From contig JAGRPB010000053.1 in assembly GCA_020439945.1 (NCBI GenBank), forward strand, positions 1 through 32,226: a DNA stretch of 32,226 nucleotides. Direction: 5' to 3'. This stretch comes from Verrucomicrobiia bacterium (GTDB lineage: Bacteria > Verrucomicrobiota > Verrucomicrobiia > Verrucomicrobiales > DEV007). Positions 9,946 to 18,683 of the stretch are shown piece by piece. The translations under genes were made by a program, and so were the position numbers. Each line of letters starts with the position of its first letter. Positions within the stretch are counted from its first letter, which is position 1. The notes below the pieces were generated by a model that was not told the DNA's origin, made no database searches, and saw nothing but the letters and a program-made list of their open reading frames with translations.

Positions 9946-12648
9946 TCAGGGTTCGACAGGTTCCAGAATCGCCAGGCCGGAGCGGAGTTCGGAGGCCTCG
10001 TCGGGAAACAGGAAAAAGCCGTGGCCGACACTGTCAAAGGGATCCGCCGTGGCGGGGTCGGGAATCAGCAGACCCTGAGCGACGACCCGCCGTCGGTCAT
10101 CACCGGAGCCGAGCATCACCACACCGCGAAACAGGCCGCTCCGATGGTTGATGTGGAGACGATTGGGGCGCTCCATCACCGCGCGGCGAGCGGAACGAAT
10201 CTCGACATCGAAGGTCGCGGGATTGGGACCGAGACGTTCGATCCCTCCGTCCTGAACGAGGAGCGAAGCGTTCGGATTCGTCCCGGGCAGAGCCGCCAGC
10301 GGGAGCGACGAACCGTCCACTGGACGAAAGGTTCCCCCGGTCGCCTGGAGAAGCAAGGGCACCGGCCAGCCGGCCCGATAGAGCCGACCTCGATTCTGCG
10401 CCGGCTTGCTCCAGGTGAAATCGCCGGTCACGGTCTGCGGGAGATCGTCCGCGATCGTCAGCCTGCCGAGCAGAGTTCCCGAGGGGCGATAGAGAGGCTG
10501 ATAGATGACGGCTTCGCCGCTCGGCCCCAGCCGTCCGCCGGAACTGAACCGAGCGCCGTCGCCGGTTCGCCCGACGATGCGGACGGTGTCGCGACGACCG
10601 AAACGCACGATGCCGAACCCGGTGCCCTCGGGAACAGCGGGATCGGGACCGCCGGGAACCGCGAGCAGGAAATGACACCGCTCGGACCGGCTGTCGTTCG
10701 CGCTGCCTCGCCAACCGGTCACACTTCCGCCGCCGACAAATCCGCCCGAGAGGGCGCCCGAGTCGGCGTCGATGGTGAGATTCATGGCGACGAATTCTCC
10801 CTGGTGGCGAAAGGTCGGTCTCAGTGTCGGATTGGGGCTCGAAGTGTCGAGCGCGCCACGGATCGGATAATTTCGCCGACCCAGCCTGACCCGTCCCGAC
10901 CAGCGGGCGCGGCGGTTGATGACCAGATCGATCCGGGCGCCGAGGCCATCGGTTTCCGGGCTGTCGCGATCGGCCACGCCAAAAAAACGACCAGTGGCCA
11001 GTTCGGGAACGGGTTCCACCACGAGCAGGAACACTTTCGAAACCCCGCGACCGTAGGCGTTGGTCGCCGTGATCACGAGTCGGGCGAATTCGCCGGCCGC
11101 CGTGGGAGTTCCGCTGATAGCGCCGCTCTTGGGATCGATGCGCAAACCGGGCGGCAGACCGCGCGCACTCCAGCGCACCGCATCCCCACCTCCGGCCGTC
11201 GTTACCTGGTAGTGGAACTCCGTACCCACCTGGAGCGCGCTGAAATCCTGCGTCGGGGCGATCACGGGCGGAACCTCGTTGTCCTCCAGTTTCAGGGTGA
11301 ACGTCTCGGTGCCCAGCACGCCCAGTCCCGCCTGCGAGGTCGGTTGCGGTCGACCCAGAGTCAGGATCACCGTTTCGGTTCCTTCGCGACGAACCTGGTC
11401 GTCGATCAGATTCACGGCCACCGTTTTCACCGCTTCTCCCGTATCGAAGGAGAGCTCGGTCGGTGCCTCAAAATCGCTGCCCGGCGTGGCGCTTCCGGAT
11501 ACCATCAGCGGCACGGTGACCGGCTCGTCGGGAACGGGTGTGATCGTGACGGTGATGGCGACGCTTCCCTCGTCCTCGCGAGCCGTTCCGGAAGTCGTCG
11601 TGAATTGGATCGAGCGAACTTCCAGTTCCGAAACCGGCCGATAGCCGAGAACCAGTTCGGATCCAGCGGTATAGTAGGCATCATTGGCCAGGAAACTGAC
11701 GTAGTCTGTTCCGCCTTCCGAAAAGGCCCGGGGCGCGTAGTTGGTCGGACCGGCGGCATTCTGAAACGGCGCGTGGTCGGGATAAAATCTTCGCGTGATT
11801 CCGGTGGCGGGATCCCAGGCCTGCAGGTGATCGATCTGGTAGCCACCAAACCAGAGCCGACCGAGCGCATCGACGGCGACGGCACCCGAGGCGTCAGCCT
11901 GGAACGGATTAGTCGCGTCGGATTTGGACAACGGGGCCGGTGAGCTCTGGAGAATGGCATCCACCGCGCCATCGATCTGATCCGCCGAAAACACGAGCAC
12001 CTGATTGTCGATCGCCGTATCGATATCCGCGAGCACCACGCACACGTCTCCGGTCGCCGCATTCACCGCCACGTCGCCGCTGTAGGCGCTGAGCACCCCG
12101 GTGATCGGTCCGGTGAAACTGCCGTCGATCGAGACAAAGGTGAGATTGTTTCCGCCTCCGCTTCCGTTTCCCCCGGTGATCAGCCAACCCTTTCGGCCCG
12201 ACGTGGGATGTTCCCAATAAGTCGCACCGTAATTCTGGAGCGTGGCCAAGGCTGCCGCCACGGGACTCGTTGGCGAGGAGGGGTCGAAGGAAAAAATGCC
12301 CGAGGGGCCGAAGATGCCGCCGCCACCGATCAGCCCTTCCGTCGCGGAGCGGATCGCGATGAACGAGGGATCGAAAACGCGCCCATCGGTGTTGGTGATC
12401 GTGGTGAAAGTGGTGAGCGCGAAATCGTCCTGCACTGAAACCGCGCCCTCCTTTCCGAAGACGAAACGCCCGTCGGACAAGTGATCGTGGGTGAAGGAAA
12501 ACCCGTCCAGCGTATCGACAGTGAAAGAGGTCCATTCCTCTCCAAAAACCGAGAACTCCAACCCACACAGGGCGGCCAGACTCAACAAACGGAAAACCAG
12601 GAGACGGGGAACGAAGGAGACAACCATGACAACACTGAGATCAAACAA
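9946..12648 (-). CDS. Large secreted protein with Calx-beta and putative-Ig domains
   Basis: A 900-residue secreted protein of unknown function. The signal peptide covers about 1-36; ATG at residue 8 (12627) is an equally plausible start. Residues 40-335 read like an SMP-30/propeller-type repeat region (GGGIFGPSGIFSFDP, ALGRLWFGGYQIDHLQAWDP). A Calx-beta domain spans about 345-455 (EDEGSVAITVTI, GSATPGSDFEAP, REGTETVILTL), followed by a putative-Ig domain about 462-545 (GLPPGLRIDPKSGAISGTP). The last 350 residues are beta-rich with Gly-Arg-rich strands and end with a GxDRRRxxxQGLL-like motif seen in related exported proteins. Calx-beta modules bind calcium and mediate adhesion in known cases; that role here is inference. 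First gene of a two-gene unit with the 739-residue protein. Confidence 0.82.
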   Translation of the reverse strand: MFDLSVVMVVSFVPRLLVFRLLSLAALCGLEFSVFGEEWTSFTVDTLDGFSFTHDHLSDGRFVFGKEGAVSVQDDFALTTFTTITNTDGRVFDPSFIAIRSATEGLIGGGGIFGPSGIFSFDPSSPTSPVAAALATLQNYGATYWEHPTSGRKGWLITGGNGSGGGNNLTFVSIDGSFTGPITGVLSAYSGDVAVNAATGDVCVVLADIDTAIDNQVLVFSADQIDGAVDAILQSSPAPLSKSDATNPFQADASGAVAVDALGRLWFGGYQIDHLQAWDPATGITRRFYPDHAPFQNAAGPTNYAPRAFSEGGTDYVSFLANDAYYTAGSELVLGYRPVSELEVRSIQFTTTSGTAREDEGSVAITVTITPVPDEPVTVPLMVSGSATPGSDFEAPTELSFDTGEAVKTVAVNLIDDQVRREGTETVILTLGRPQPTSQAGLGVLGTETFTLKLEDNEVPPVIAPTQDFSALQVGTEFHYQVTTAGGGDAVRWSARGLPPGLRIDPKSGAISGTPTAAGEFARLVITATNAYGRGVSKVFLLVVEPVPELATGRFFGVADRDSPETDGLGARIDLVINRRARWSGRVRLGRRNYPIRGALDTSSPNPTLRPTFRHQGEFVAMNLTIDADSGALSGGFVGGGSVTGWRGSANDSRSERCHFLLAVPGGPDPAVPEGTGFGIVRFGRRDTVRIVGRTGDGARFSSGGRLGPSGEAVIYQPLYRPSGTLLGRLTIADDLPQTVTGDFTWSKPAQNRGRLYRAGWPVPLLLQATGGTFRPVDGSSLPLAALPGTNPNASLLVQDGGIERLGPNPATFDVEIRSARRAVMERPNRLHINHRSGLFRGVVMLGSGDDRRRVVAQGLLIPDPATADPFDSVGHGFFLFPDEASELRSGLAILEPVEP

Positions 12649-12738
12649 GACTTGCCCAAGTTCATATCATCTAATCATGATTTGTCGATGGATTATATTT
12701 CCGCTTTGCGATTTTCGGAGGTGCGGGTCTCGTGGGGC

Positions 12739-13191
12739 GTGTTTCATGTCGTTCTCATCGAGCCGGAAATCCCGCCCAATACCGGGAATATCGGTCGGCT
12801 CTGTCTCGCGACGGGAGCGCGGCTTCACCTGGTGGGGCCGCTGGGATTTTCTCTCGATGATCGGGCGGTGAAGCGGGCCGGGCTGGATTACTGGGCGGAT
12901 GTCGACGTCCGGGAGTGGGACTCGCTCGCCGACCTGCAAAGCACCGCTGGCGAAGAAGCCCGTTTTTTCTTCCTCACCACAAAAACCGACCGCGCCTACT
13001 GGTCCGCCGAATTCTGTGATGGCGACTATCTCGTTTTCGGACCGGAGACCCGCGGTCTGCCCGAAAGTTTGCTCGCCGCCCATGCGGATCACTGCCTCAC
13101 GATCCCGCAGTTTTCCGAAAAAATCCGCAGCCTGAATCTCGCCACGGCCGTCGGCATCGTGCTGTATGAAGCCGTGCGGCAGCAATCGTAG
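12739..13191 (+). CDS. trmL: tRNA (cytidine/uridine-34 2'-O)-methyltransferase, TrmL type
   Basis: A SPOUT-class enzyme that 2'-O-methylates the wobble base of certain leucine tRNAs using SAM. From GTG 12739 it is 150 residues, close to the family's 150-160, and begins (V)FHVVLIEPEIPPNTGNIGR, which is how TrmL proteins start. The SAM-knot motifs VFGPETRGLPESLL and IRSLNLATAVGIVLYEA are intact. An in-frame ATG at 12688 would add 17 residues without family similarity. A GGAGG lies about 17 nt upstream of GTG, rather far for a ribosome site. The stop codon TAG (13189-13191) lies inside a REP-like palindrome. Confidence 0.93.
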   Translation: MFHVVLIEPEIPPNTGNIGRLCLATGARLHLVGPLGFSLDDRAVKRAGLDYWADVDVREWDSLADLQSTAGEEARFFFLTTKTDRAYWSAEFCDGDYLVFGPETRGLPESLLAAHADHCLTIPQFSEKIRSLNLATAVGIVLYEAVRQQS

Positions 13192-13236
13192 AATCGGCTT
13201 CAGCCGATTTCCGGAATCGACTGAAGTCGATTCTAC
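13188..13236. repeat. REP-like palindromic element (type A)
   Basis: Two 22-bp arms, GTAGAATCGGCTTCAGCCGA plus TT (13188-13209) and its near inverse (13215-13236), are separated by 5 bp. Each arm is also a small hairpin: CGGC-TTCA-GCCG on the left and CGAC-TGAA-GTCG on the right. Where the arms differ, the base pair inside each arm is kept (G:C against A:T). The left arm contains the trmL stop codon. The design is that of REP/BIME elements; no RAYT transposase gene is in the window. Confidence 0.85.
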
Positions 13237-13280
13237 TTTGCCCTCTTGCTCGATCCTCGATCCGCACTCCTCTCCTCTCC

Positions 13281-14648
13281 TCAATCCTTGAACTGGGCTA
13301 CCAGGTCCGTCATCGTCTGCTTCGCGTCACCATAGATCATGCGGCAGTTCTCGCGGAAGAAGAGCGTGTTCACCAGACCGGAGAATCCGGCGCCCTGGCC
13401 GCGCTTGAGGGCGAAAACGGTGCGCGCCTCATGGACATTGATGATCGGCATGCCGTAGATCGGGGAACTTTCGTCCTCGGCCGCCGCGGGATTGACCACG
13501 TCATTGGCCCCGATCACGATCGCCACGTCCACCGTGCTCATGATGGGATTCACATCGTCCATCTCGCAGAGTTGCTCGTAGGGCACGTCAGCTTCGGCGA
13601 GCAGCACGTTCATGTGACCGGGCATGCGTCCGGCTACCGGGTGAATGGCGAAACGGACTTCCGCGCCATTCTTTTCCAGGATCTGGCCGAGTTCCTTCAC
13701 CGCGTGCTGCGCCTGGGCCACCGCCATGCCGTAGCCGGGCACGAAGACCACACTCTGGGCGGCTTCGAGCACGTAGAAGGCGTCCTCCACCGAGATCGCC
13801 TTCATCTCGCCCTCGACCTGCGCCCCGGTTTTCCCGGTCGCGGCGCCGAAGCTGCCGAAGAAGACGTTGCTCACGGTGCGGTTCATCGCCTTGCACATGA
13901 TCACCGTGAGGATGAGTCCCGAGGCGCCGACCAGGCAGCCGGCCACGATGAGCACGTTGTTGTTGATCACAAAACCGGCCGCCGAAGCGGCTAGACCGGA
14001 ACAGCTGTTGAGGAAGGCGATCACCACCGGCATGTCACCGCCCCCGATGGGCAGCACGCCGAGCACACCGAGCAGCAGCGAGAGTCCGATGATGGCGTAG
14101 AGCGCCCACACCTGGCCGCTGGCCACGAAAACTCCTGACAGCACCAGGATGGCGACGAGAATCAGCGCGTTGATCGCTTTCTGCCCCGCAAAGACCGTCG
14201 CGCTCCCGCTCATCTTGCCGGAAAGTTTCAGGTAGGCGATCACGCTGCCGGTGAAGGTGATGCCACCGATCAGGATGGCGAGCGCGACCGCCACCGAGGT
14301 CACCGCCGGCATTTTACCTTCGCCGAGATAGTGAGCCTCCTCGGCCCAACCGACCAGCAGGGAAGCGATCCCGCCGAAGCCGTTGAACAGCGCCACCAGT
14401 TCCGGCATGCCGGTCATCTGCACCTTCTGCGCCCAGACCCCGCCGATGACCCCGCCGACGACGAGGCCGGCGATGATCCAGGTCCAGTCGAAGCCGCCCG
14501 CCAGCAGGGTGGCGATCACGGCCAGCAGCATGCCGAGGGCGGAAATCTGGTTTCCGCGCCGGGCGGTGTCGGCCGAGCCGAGCATCTTGATCCCGAAGAT
14601 GAACAGGACCGAGGCGACGATGTAGGCGATGTTGATCAGTTGATCCAT
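13281..14648 (-). CDS. pntB: NAD(P) transhydrogenase subunit beta
   Basis: The membrane and NADP(H)-binding subunit of proton-translocating transhydrogenase, which uses the proton gradient to make NADPH from NADH. The protein is 455 residues (family about 460). The N-terminal 260 residues carry eight to nine membrane helices beginning MDQLINIAYIVASVLFIFGI. The C-terminal dIII domain shows VPGYGMAVAQAQH, VRFAIHPVAGRMPGHMNVLL, GANDVVNPAA and the closing KRGQGAGFSGLVN segment. ATG 14648 is used because the 57 upstream codons read through the spacer and the end of pntAB. It is the last gene of pntAA-pntAB-pntB, 55 bp after pntAB. Confidence 0.97.
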   Translation of the reverse strand: MDQLINIAYIVASVLFIFGIKMLGSADTARRGNQISALGMLLAVIATLLAGGFDWTWIIAGLVVGGVIGGVWAQKVQMTGMPELVALFNGFGGIASLLVGWAEEAHYLGEGKMPAVTSVAVALAILIGGITFTGSVIAYLKLSGKMSGSATVFAGQKAINALILVAILVLSGVFVASGQVWALYAIIGLSLLLGVLGVLPIGGGDMPVVIAFLNSCSGLAASAAGFVINNNVLIVAGCLVGASGLILTVIMCKAMNRTVSNVFFGSFGAATGKTGAQVEGEMKAISVEDAFYVLEAAQSVVFVPGYGMAVAQAQHAVKELGQILEKNGAEVRFAIHPVAGRMPGHMNVLLAEADVPYEQLCEMDDVNPIMSTVDVAIVIGANDVVNPAAAEDESSPIYGMPIINVHEARTVFALKRGQGAGFSGLVNTLFFRENCRMIYGDAKQTMTDLVAQFKD

Positions 14649-14703
14649 GGATCTTGGAAAGGAGTGAGGATGGAGGAGAAAGGAGAAAGAAGAATCCTCT
14701 GGT

Positions 14704-14985
14704 TTATTTGCCCTTCTTCTTGAACATGCCGAGCATGCGGTCGGTGACCAGGTAGCCGCCGACCACGTTGATGGTCGCGAGCACGAGGGCCGCGAAACCG
14801 AGCCACTGGCCAAGTCCACCCTCGACGTTGCCCGCGGCGATCAGTGCTCCCACGATGGTGATGCCGGAGATCGCATTCGAGCCGGACATCAGAGGCGTGT
14901 GCAACTGGCTGGGCACTTTCTGGATCAGCTCGAACCCGAGGAAGGCAGCGAGCACGAAGATGAAGAGGAGAAGTACGATGTCCAT
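14704..14985 (-). CDS. pntAB: NAD(P) transhydrogenase subunit alpha part 2 (membrane part)
   Basis: A 93-residue membrane subunit corresponding to the C-terminal part of E. coli PntA. It has three to four helices; the signature is VPSQLHTPLMSGSNAISGIT, followed by ALIAAGNVEGGLGQWLGFAAL and NVVGGYLVTDRML. The C-terminus is basic (FKKKGK). Its separation from the soluble alpha part is the Rhodospirillum-type three-gene arrangement. It lies between pntAA (120 bp upstream) and pntB (55 bp downstream) in the same direction. Confidence 0.96.
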   Translation of the reverse strand: MDIVLLLFIFVLAAFLGFELIQKVPSQLHTPLMSGSNAISGITIVGALIAAGNVEGGLGQWLGFAALVLATINVVGGYLVTDRMLGMFKKKGK

Positions 14986-15004
14986 TTTGGTGGAGTGATG
15001 AGTG

Positions 15005-15025
15005 ATCAGTAATCAGTAATCAGTG
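15005..15025. repeat. Three tandem 7-bp copies (ATCAGTA)
   Basis: ATCAGTA, ATCAGTA and ATCAGTG follow one another in the 120-bp gap between pntAA and pntAB, 19 bp upstream of the pntAB start. This is a short slippage-type tandem repeat whose copy number could vary between strains. No function is evident. Confidence 0.7.
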
Positions 15026-15105
15026 GTCGGAACGGGCCTGAGTTGGAGTCGCAAAAAAAGTTTCTGCTTTCCTGCCTTCCTCATTCCATTGGCGTTTTTC
15101 AGCGG

Positions 15106-16233
15106 TCAGTCTTTGAATCGTTCGTGGACGACGGCGCCGTTGTGGGTGATGACGCAGCCCTTCTGGATGACGTCTTCGAGATCGATCTTCACGGCCTTGG
15201 CTTCGGCGTCCCAGAAATGTTCCAGCATGTTGGCGAAGTTGGCGGCCAGCACCTGGGTGGCGTGCTTGGAGACGCGGCCTTCGAAATTGGCGAGACCGAT
15301 GAGACGAACGCCGTTGTCGGTGACGACCTCCTCGCCGGGCACGATACCCTCGACATTGCCGCCACCTTCCGCCGCGAGGTCGACGATGATGCTGCCCGGC
15401 TTCATGCTGGCGACCACGTCGGACCTGATGAGAATCGGAGGCTTGCGGCCGAAGACCTTGGCCGTGGTGATGACCACGTCGCTCTGGGCGCAGACCTTGC
15501 CCTGTTCCTGGCGCTGCTTTTCGAGCTGCTCGGGCGTCAGTTCCTTGGCGTAGCCCTGGTCGGTACCGCTGGTTTCGCCGAGGTCGATGCGGAGCGCCTT
15601 GGCGCCGAGCGATTCGGCCTGCTCGAGAGCTTCCGGTCGCACGTCGAAGGCGGTCACCCGCGCGCCGAGGCGTTTGGCGGTGGCGATGGCCTGGAGACCG
15701 GCCACCCCGATACCGACGATGAAGACCTTGGCCGGCGAAATCGTGCCCGCCGGGGTCATCATCATGGGAAAGATCGTGTTCATCCGGTTGGCGGCGAGAA
15801 TGACGGAGACGTAACCCGCCAGGTTCGCCTGCGAGCTGATGGCGTCCATCTTCTGCGCCAGCGTGGTCCGCGGAATCATCTCCAGCGAGATCGCGGTCAC
15901 GCCCTGGGTGGCGAAGGCCTTGATGAGATCCGGTTCGTTGAACGGATCGAGAAAGCTGACATGAATGGCGCCCTTTTTCTGCTTCGCGATTTCGTCCGGC
16001 GAAGGCTTGCGCACCCGCAGCACGATGTCCGCCGCCGCCAGTTGCCCGGCCCGGTCCGAAGTGGTCGTCGCCCCGACTTCCGTGTAGGCGGCATCGGCGT
16101 GATCGGCCTTTTCACCGGCTCCGGACTCGATCACGACCTCGGCGCCGAGGTCGATCAGTTTTTTCGCAGATACCGGATCGAGCGCCACGCGGGTTTCGAT
16201 TGCCTCGGTTTCTTTGGGGACAAAAATCTTCAT
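15106..16233 (-). CDS. pntAA: NAD(P) transhydrogenase subunit alpha part 1 (NAD-binding)
   Basis: A 375-residue soluble dI subunit that binds NAD(H) on the cytoplasmic face and exchanges hydride with the dIII domain of PntB. It starts MKIFVPKETEAIETRVALDP, as the alanine dehydrogenase/PNT N-terminal domain does. The Rossmann motif is VFIVGIGVAGLQAIATAKRL, followed by the acidic VTAFDVRPE that accepts the NAD ribose. The signatures GRKPPILI, MKPGSIIVDLAAEGGGN and the RQEQGK mobile-loop region are also present. ATG 16233 is chosen because the longer frame adds 58 unrelated residues. It is the first gene of the pnt cluster, divergent from the MFS transporter gene across 237 bp. Confidence 0.96.
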   Translation of the reverse strand: MKIFVPKETEAIETRVALDPVSAKKLIDLGAEVVIESGAGEKADHADAAYTEVGATTTSDRAGQLAAADIVLRVRKPSPDEIAKQKKGAIHVSFLDPFNEPDLIKAFATQGVTAISLEMIPRTTLAQKMDAISSQANLAGYVSVILAANRMNTIFPMMMTPAGTISPAKVFIVGIGVAGLQAIATAKRLGARVTAFDVRPEALEQAESLGAKALRIDLGETSGTDQGYAKELTPEQLEKQRQEQGKVCAQSDVVITTAKVFGRKPPILIRSDVVASMKPGSIIVDLAAEGGGNVEGIVPGEEVVTDNGVRLIGLANFEGRVSKHATQVLAANFANMLEHFWDAEAKAVKIDLEDVIQKGCVITHNGAVVHERFKD

Positions 16234-16355
16234 AACAGGCACTGCAGACGGGAAGAATGTTCGGAGATTTCCCGAAAGATCCAACTTATCGAAGGAAAGG
16301 CGACTGTCGACTGGAAAGCCCCCTCGGATCATGAAGGTCGTTGCTCCGCGGCATG

Positions 16356-16414
16356 AGCGCGATTGCGCTTCCCGGTTGGCAGAAGGGGCGATCTCTGCCA
16401 ACGTCACGATCGCG
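16356..16414. promoter_or_regulatory. Nested inverted repeat between pntAA and the MFS gene
   Basis: GTTGGCAGA (16375-16383) is the exact inverse of TCTGCCAAC (16394-16402), with 10 bases between. Around it, an AGCGCGAT-type arm near 16356 pairs with ATCGCGCT near 16408-16414. It lies in the 237-bp divergent gap, 57-115 bp upstream of the transporter start. It could be an operator for a TetR-like regulator, as is common next to MFS drug exporters, or an RNA hairpin in the transporter leader. No regulator gene is adjacent. Confidence 0.35.
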
Positions 16415-16470
16415 CTTCGATCGACTCCGGCGCGGTAGACTCTCGACGAGTTCGCGCCCGCCTTTCCCCC

Positions 16471-17700
16471 ATGTCAGCCCGCCGGCCAGCCCTCGGTTTT
16501 ATCTTCGTGACCCTCGTTCTCGATATTCTCGGGATCGGGCTCATCATTCCCATTCTGCCGAAGCTGGTCGATCAACTCACCGCCGGCGGCATCGCCGAGG
16601 CCTCGCATGTCTACGGACTGCTCGCGGCGATCTACTCGCTGATGCAGTTTCTCTTCGCGCCGTTACTGGGAAGCCTGTCCGATCGATTCGGTCGTCGGCC
16701 GGTAATCCTCGCCTCGCTGCTGGGATCTGGACTCGATTATTTCCTGCTCGCCTTTGCCCCGAATCTCGCCTGGTTTTTCGTCGGGCGAATCATCAGCGGT
16801 ATCACCGGGGCGAACTTTTCCGCCGCCACGGCCTACATCGCCGACGTCAGTCCACCGGAAAAACGCGCCGCCAATTTCGGGCTCATCGGCGCGGCATTCG
16901 GGCTCGGATTCATCATCGGGCCCGCGGTCGGCGGCCTGCTCGGCGAAGTCAGCCTGCGCCTGCCTTTCATCGTGGCTGGCTGCCTGACACTGGCGAACTG
17001 GCTTTACGGCGTTCTCATCCTGCCCGAATCGCTGGCGGACAAGAACCGCAGCCATTTCAGCTGGCACCGCGCCAATCCCGTCGGATCGCTGCTTTCGCTA
17101 CGTCGCTATCCGTTCGTGCTCGGGCTCAGCGGAAGCCACTTCCTGGTCCAGGTCGCCCACCAGGTTCTGCCCAGCACCTGGGTGCTCTACACCGGCTATC
17201 GCTACGGGTGGACACCGGCGCACACCGGGACCTCACTGGCGGTGGTCGGCCTGATGGCGGCCATCATGCAGGGTGGCGTCACTCGCGTGGTCGTGCCGAA
17301 GCTTGGCGAAATGAAAACGGCTGCGATGTCTCTGATCGTCAGCGGACTCGCCTACGTCGCCTACGGATTGGCGACCGAGGGATGGATGCTCTACGTCATT
17401 ATCGTGATTGGCTCGCTCGGCGGACTCGCCAACCCGGCCATCAAGGGCCTGATCTCCAACAGCATCGGCGATCATGAACAGGGTCAGGTGCAGGGTTCGC
17501 TCAGCAGCCTGACCAGCCTCGCCGGCATCATCGGTCCGCCCATCGCGGCGGGTCTGTTCGGGTACTTCATCGCCGACAAAGCCCCGGTTTACGTGCCCGG
17601 CGCCGCCTTTTTCTTCAGTGCCTTCCTCGTGCTGGTCGCGATTGCCCTGGCGGTGAGGTCGGCGAAGCGGGCGAAAGCGGTTTCCGATTCGGAACTTTAA
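16471..17700 (+). CDS. TetA-like MFS transporter
   Basis: A 409-residue inner-membrane proton-coupled transporter of the major facilitator superfamily with about 12 predicted helices. The N-terminus (ALGFIFVTLVLDILGIGLII) and the loop 2-3 signature GSLSDRFGRRPV are those of the TCR/Tet (DHA1) group; GRIISGITGANFSAATAYIAD is the expected motif B/helix 5 region, and a second-half counterpart IGDHEQGQVQGSLSSL is present. Such proteins export tetracycline or other drugs, but many environmental homologues have unknown substrates, so resistance should not be assumed. ATG 16471 fits the family start and is preceded by a C-rich leader without a Shine-Dalgarno site. It converges with the metallophosphoesterase gene, the stops being 4 bp apart. 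Confidence 0.93.
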   Translation: MSARRPALGFIFVTLVLDILGIGLIIPILPKLVDQLTAGGIAEASHVYGLLAAIYSLMQFLFAPLLGSLSDRFGRRPVILASLLGSGLDYFLLAFAPNLAWFFVGRIISGITGANFSAATAYIADVSPPEKRAANFGLIGAAFGLGFIIGPAVGGLLGEVSLRLPFIVAGCLTLANWLYGVLILPESLADKNRSHFSWHRANPVGSLLSLRRYPFVLGLSGSHFLVQVAHQVLPSTWVLYTGYRYGWTPAHTGTSLAVVGLMAAIMQGGVTRVVVPKLGEMKTAAMSLIVSGLAYVAYGLATEGWMLYVIIVIGSLGGLANPAIKGLISNSIGDHEQGQVQGSLSSLTSLAGIIGPPIAAGLFGYFIADKAPVYVPGAAFFFSAFLVLVAIALAVRSAKRAKAVSDSEL

Positions 17701-17704
17701 GTGT

Positions 17705-18655
17705 TTACCGCCAGGCGAGTGACTTCTTCTCTCCATGCTGGGGATGCTTCGGATCGAGAGCGCGAAGCTCCAGTTCCATCCCATCTCCCGAAACAGTGCA
17801 TCGGACCCAGCCGTTGGGTTTCTCGGGATTGAAGACGTAGGCGGTGGGCGGAAGGTTCACTTCGTGGAACCCGCTGTCGGCTGACTTGGTCTTCCAATCA
17901 TGACTGTGGCCGTAGATGTAGGCCTTGGCGTGCGAGTGTTTCTCGGCGATTTCCAGGAACGCGTCGCTGTCGATCAGGCCGGAAATCTTGATCTTCTCAT
18001 CGCCGGGAATGACGTCGTCGCGAAAGACCTGCGGATAGTGATGCCCGACGAGGATGGCCGGTTTTTCCTGATTCGCTTCGAGCCAGCCTTTCAGCCAAGT
18101 CAACTGCGCCTCGCCGAATTCGCCTTCGACCTTGTTTACGAAGCGGAGCGAATCGAGCAGGACCCAGTTTGCGCTGTTGCCTTCGATCACGCTGACGTGT
18201 TTGCCATCGACCAGGCCTTTGTCGGAGGCCAGACTGTTGAGGGCTTCGTAAAACGGACCGCGATCGTCGTGGTTACCCAAGGTCATGTGAATCGGCAGTC
18301 CGGCATCAGTCAGTGGTTTCAGCAGCTTTCCGAACGTTTCGTAGTCGCCTTTCAGACCCGTGTTGTAGGCGCAGTCTCCATCGACGAACACGCCATCGAG
18401 TGGGTCCGATTCCGCCAGCACCTCGGCGACAACGCGCTTCAGATTGTCGGCCATGTTGGTGTCCGGACGCGCAAAGAAAGTCGGATCTTCCGCGATGTGC
18501 GTGTCAGACAGAAACGCCCAGCGTTCCGGCCTCGATGTGTCCGCCGCTCGCAGGGAGCGCCCGAACGGCGATAGCACCACGCCGGTGGTCCCGGCGAGCG
18601 ATTTGAGAAAATGACGACGTGACGAAGGTCCGGCGGGAGAAAGGTGAAGCGGCAT
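17705..18655 (-). CDS. Tat-exported calcineurin-like metallophosphoesterase
   Basis: A 316-residue enzyme predicted to be exported folded by the Tat system: SSRRHFLKSLAGTTGVVLSP (11-30) is a twin-arginine signal ending near LRAAD. The two-metal phosphoesterase motifs follow in order: SDTHIAED (Asp51, His53), DGDCAY (Asp92-Asp94 region), TLGNHDDRG (Asn128, His129), LVGHHYPQ and YIYGHSHDW. The substrate is unknown; the family includes nucleotidases, phosphodiesterases and purple acid-type phosphatases. ATG 18655 was chosen because it places the RR motif properly; the longer frame runs back into the upstream gene. It starts 28 bp after the stop of the SH3/BamE-like gene, a probable two-gene unit. 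Confidence 0.9.
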   Translation of the reverse strand: MPLHLSPAGPSSRRHFLKSLAGTTGVVLSPFGRSLRAADTSRPERWAFLSDTHIAEDPTFFARPDTNMADNLKRVVAEVLAESDPLDGVFVDGDCAYNTGLKGDYETFGKLLKPLTDAGLPIHMTLGNHDDRGPFYEALNSLASDKGLVDGKHVSVIEGNSANWVLLDSLRFVNKVEGEFGEAQLTWLKGWLEANQEKPAILVGHHYPQVFRDDVIPGDEKIKISGLIDSDAFLEIAEKHSHAKAYIYGHSHDWKTKSADSGFHEVNLPPTAYVFNPEKPNGWVRCTVSGDGMELELRALDPKHPQHGEKKSLAWR

Positions 18656-18683
18656 GGTGCGGAACCATACCAAATCCGCCGCT

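Noticed and set aside
16471..17700. Tetracycline resistance determinant
   Set aside because: The protein is TetA-like only at superfamily level; there is no adjacent TetR gene and no mobile context, so resistance cannot be claimed.
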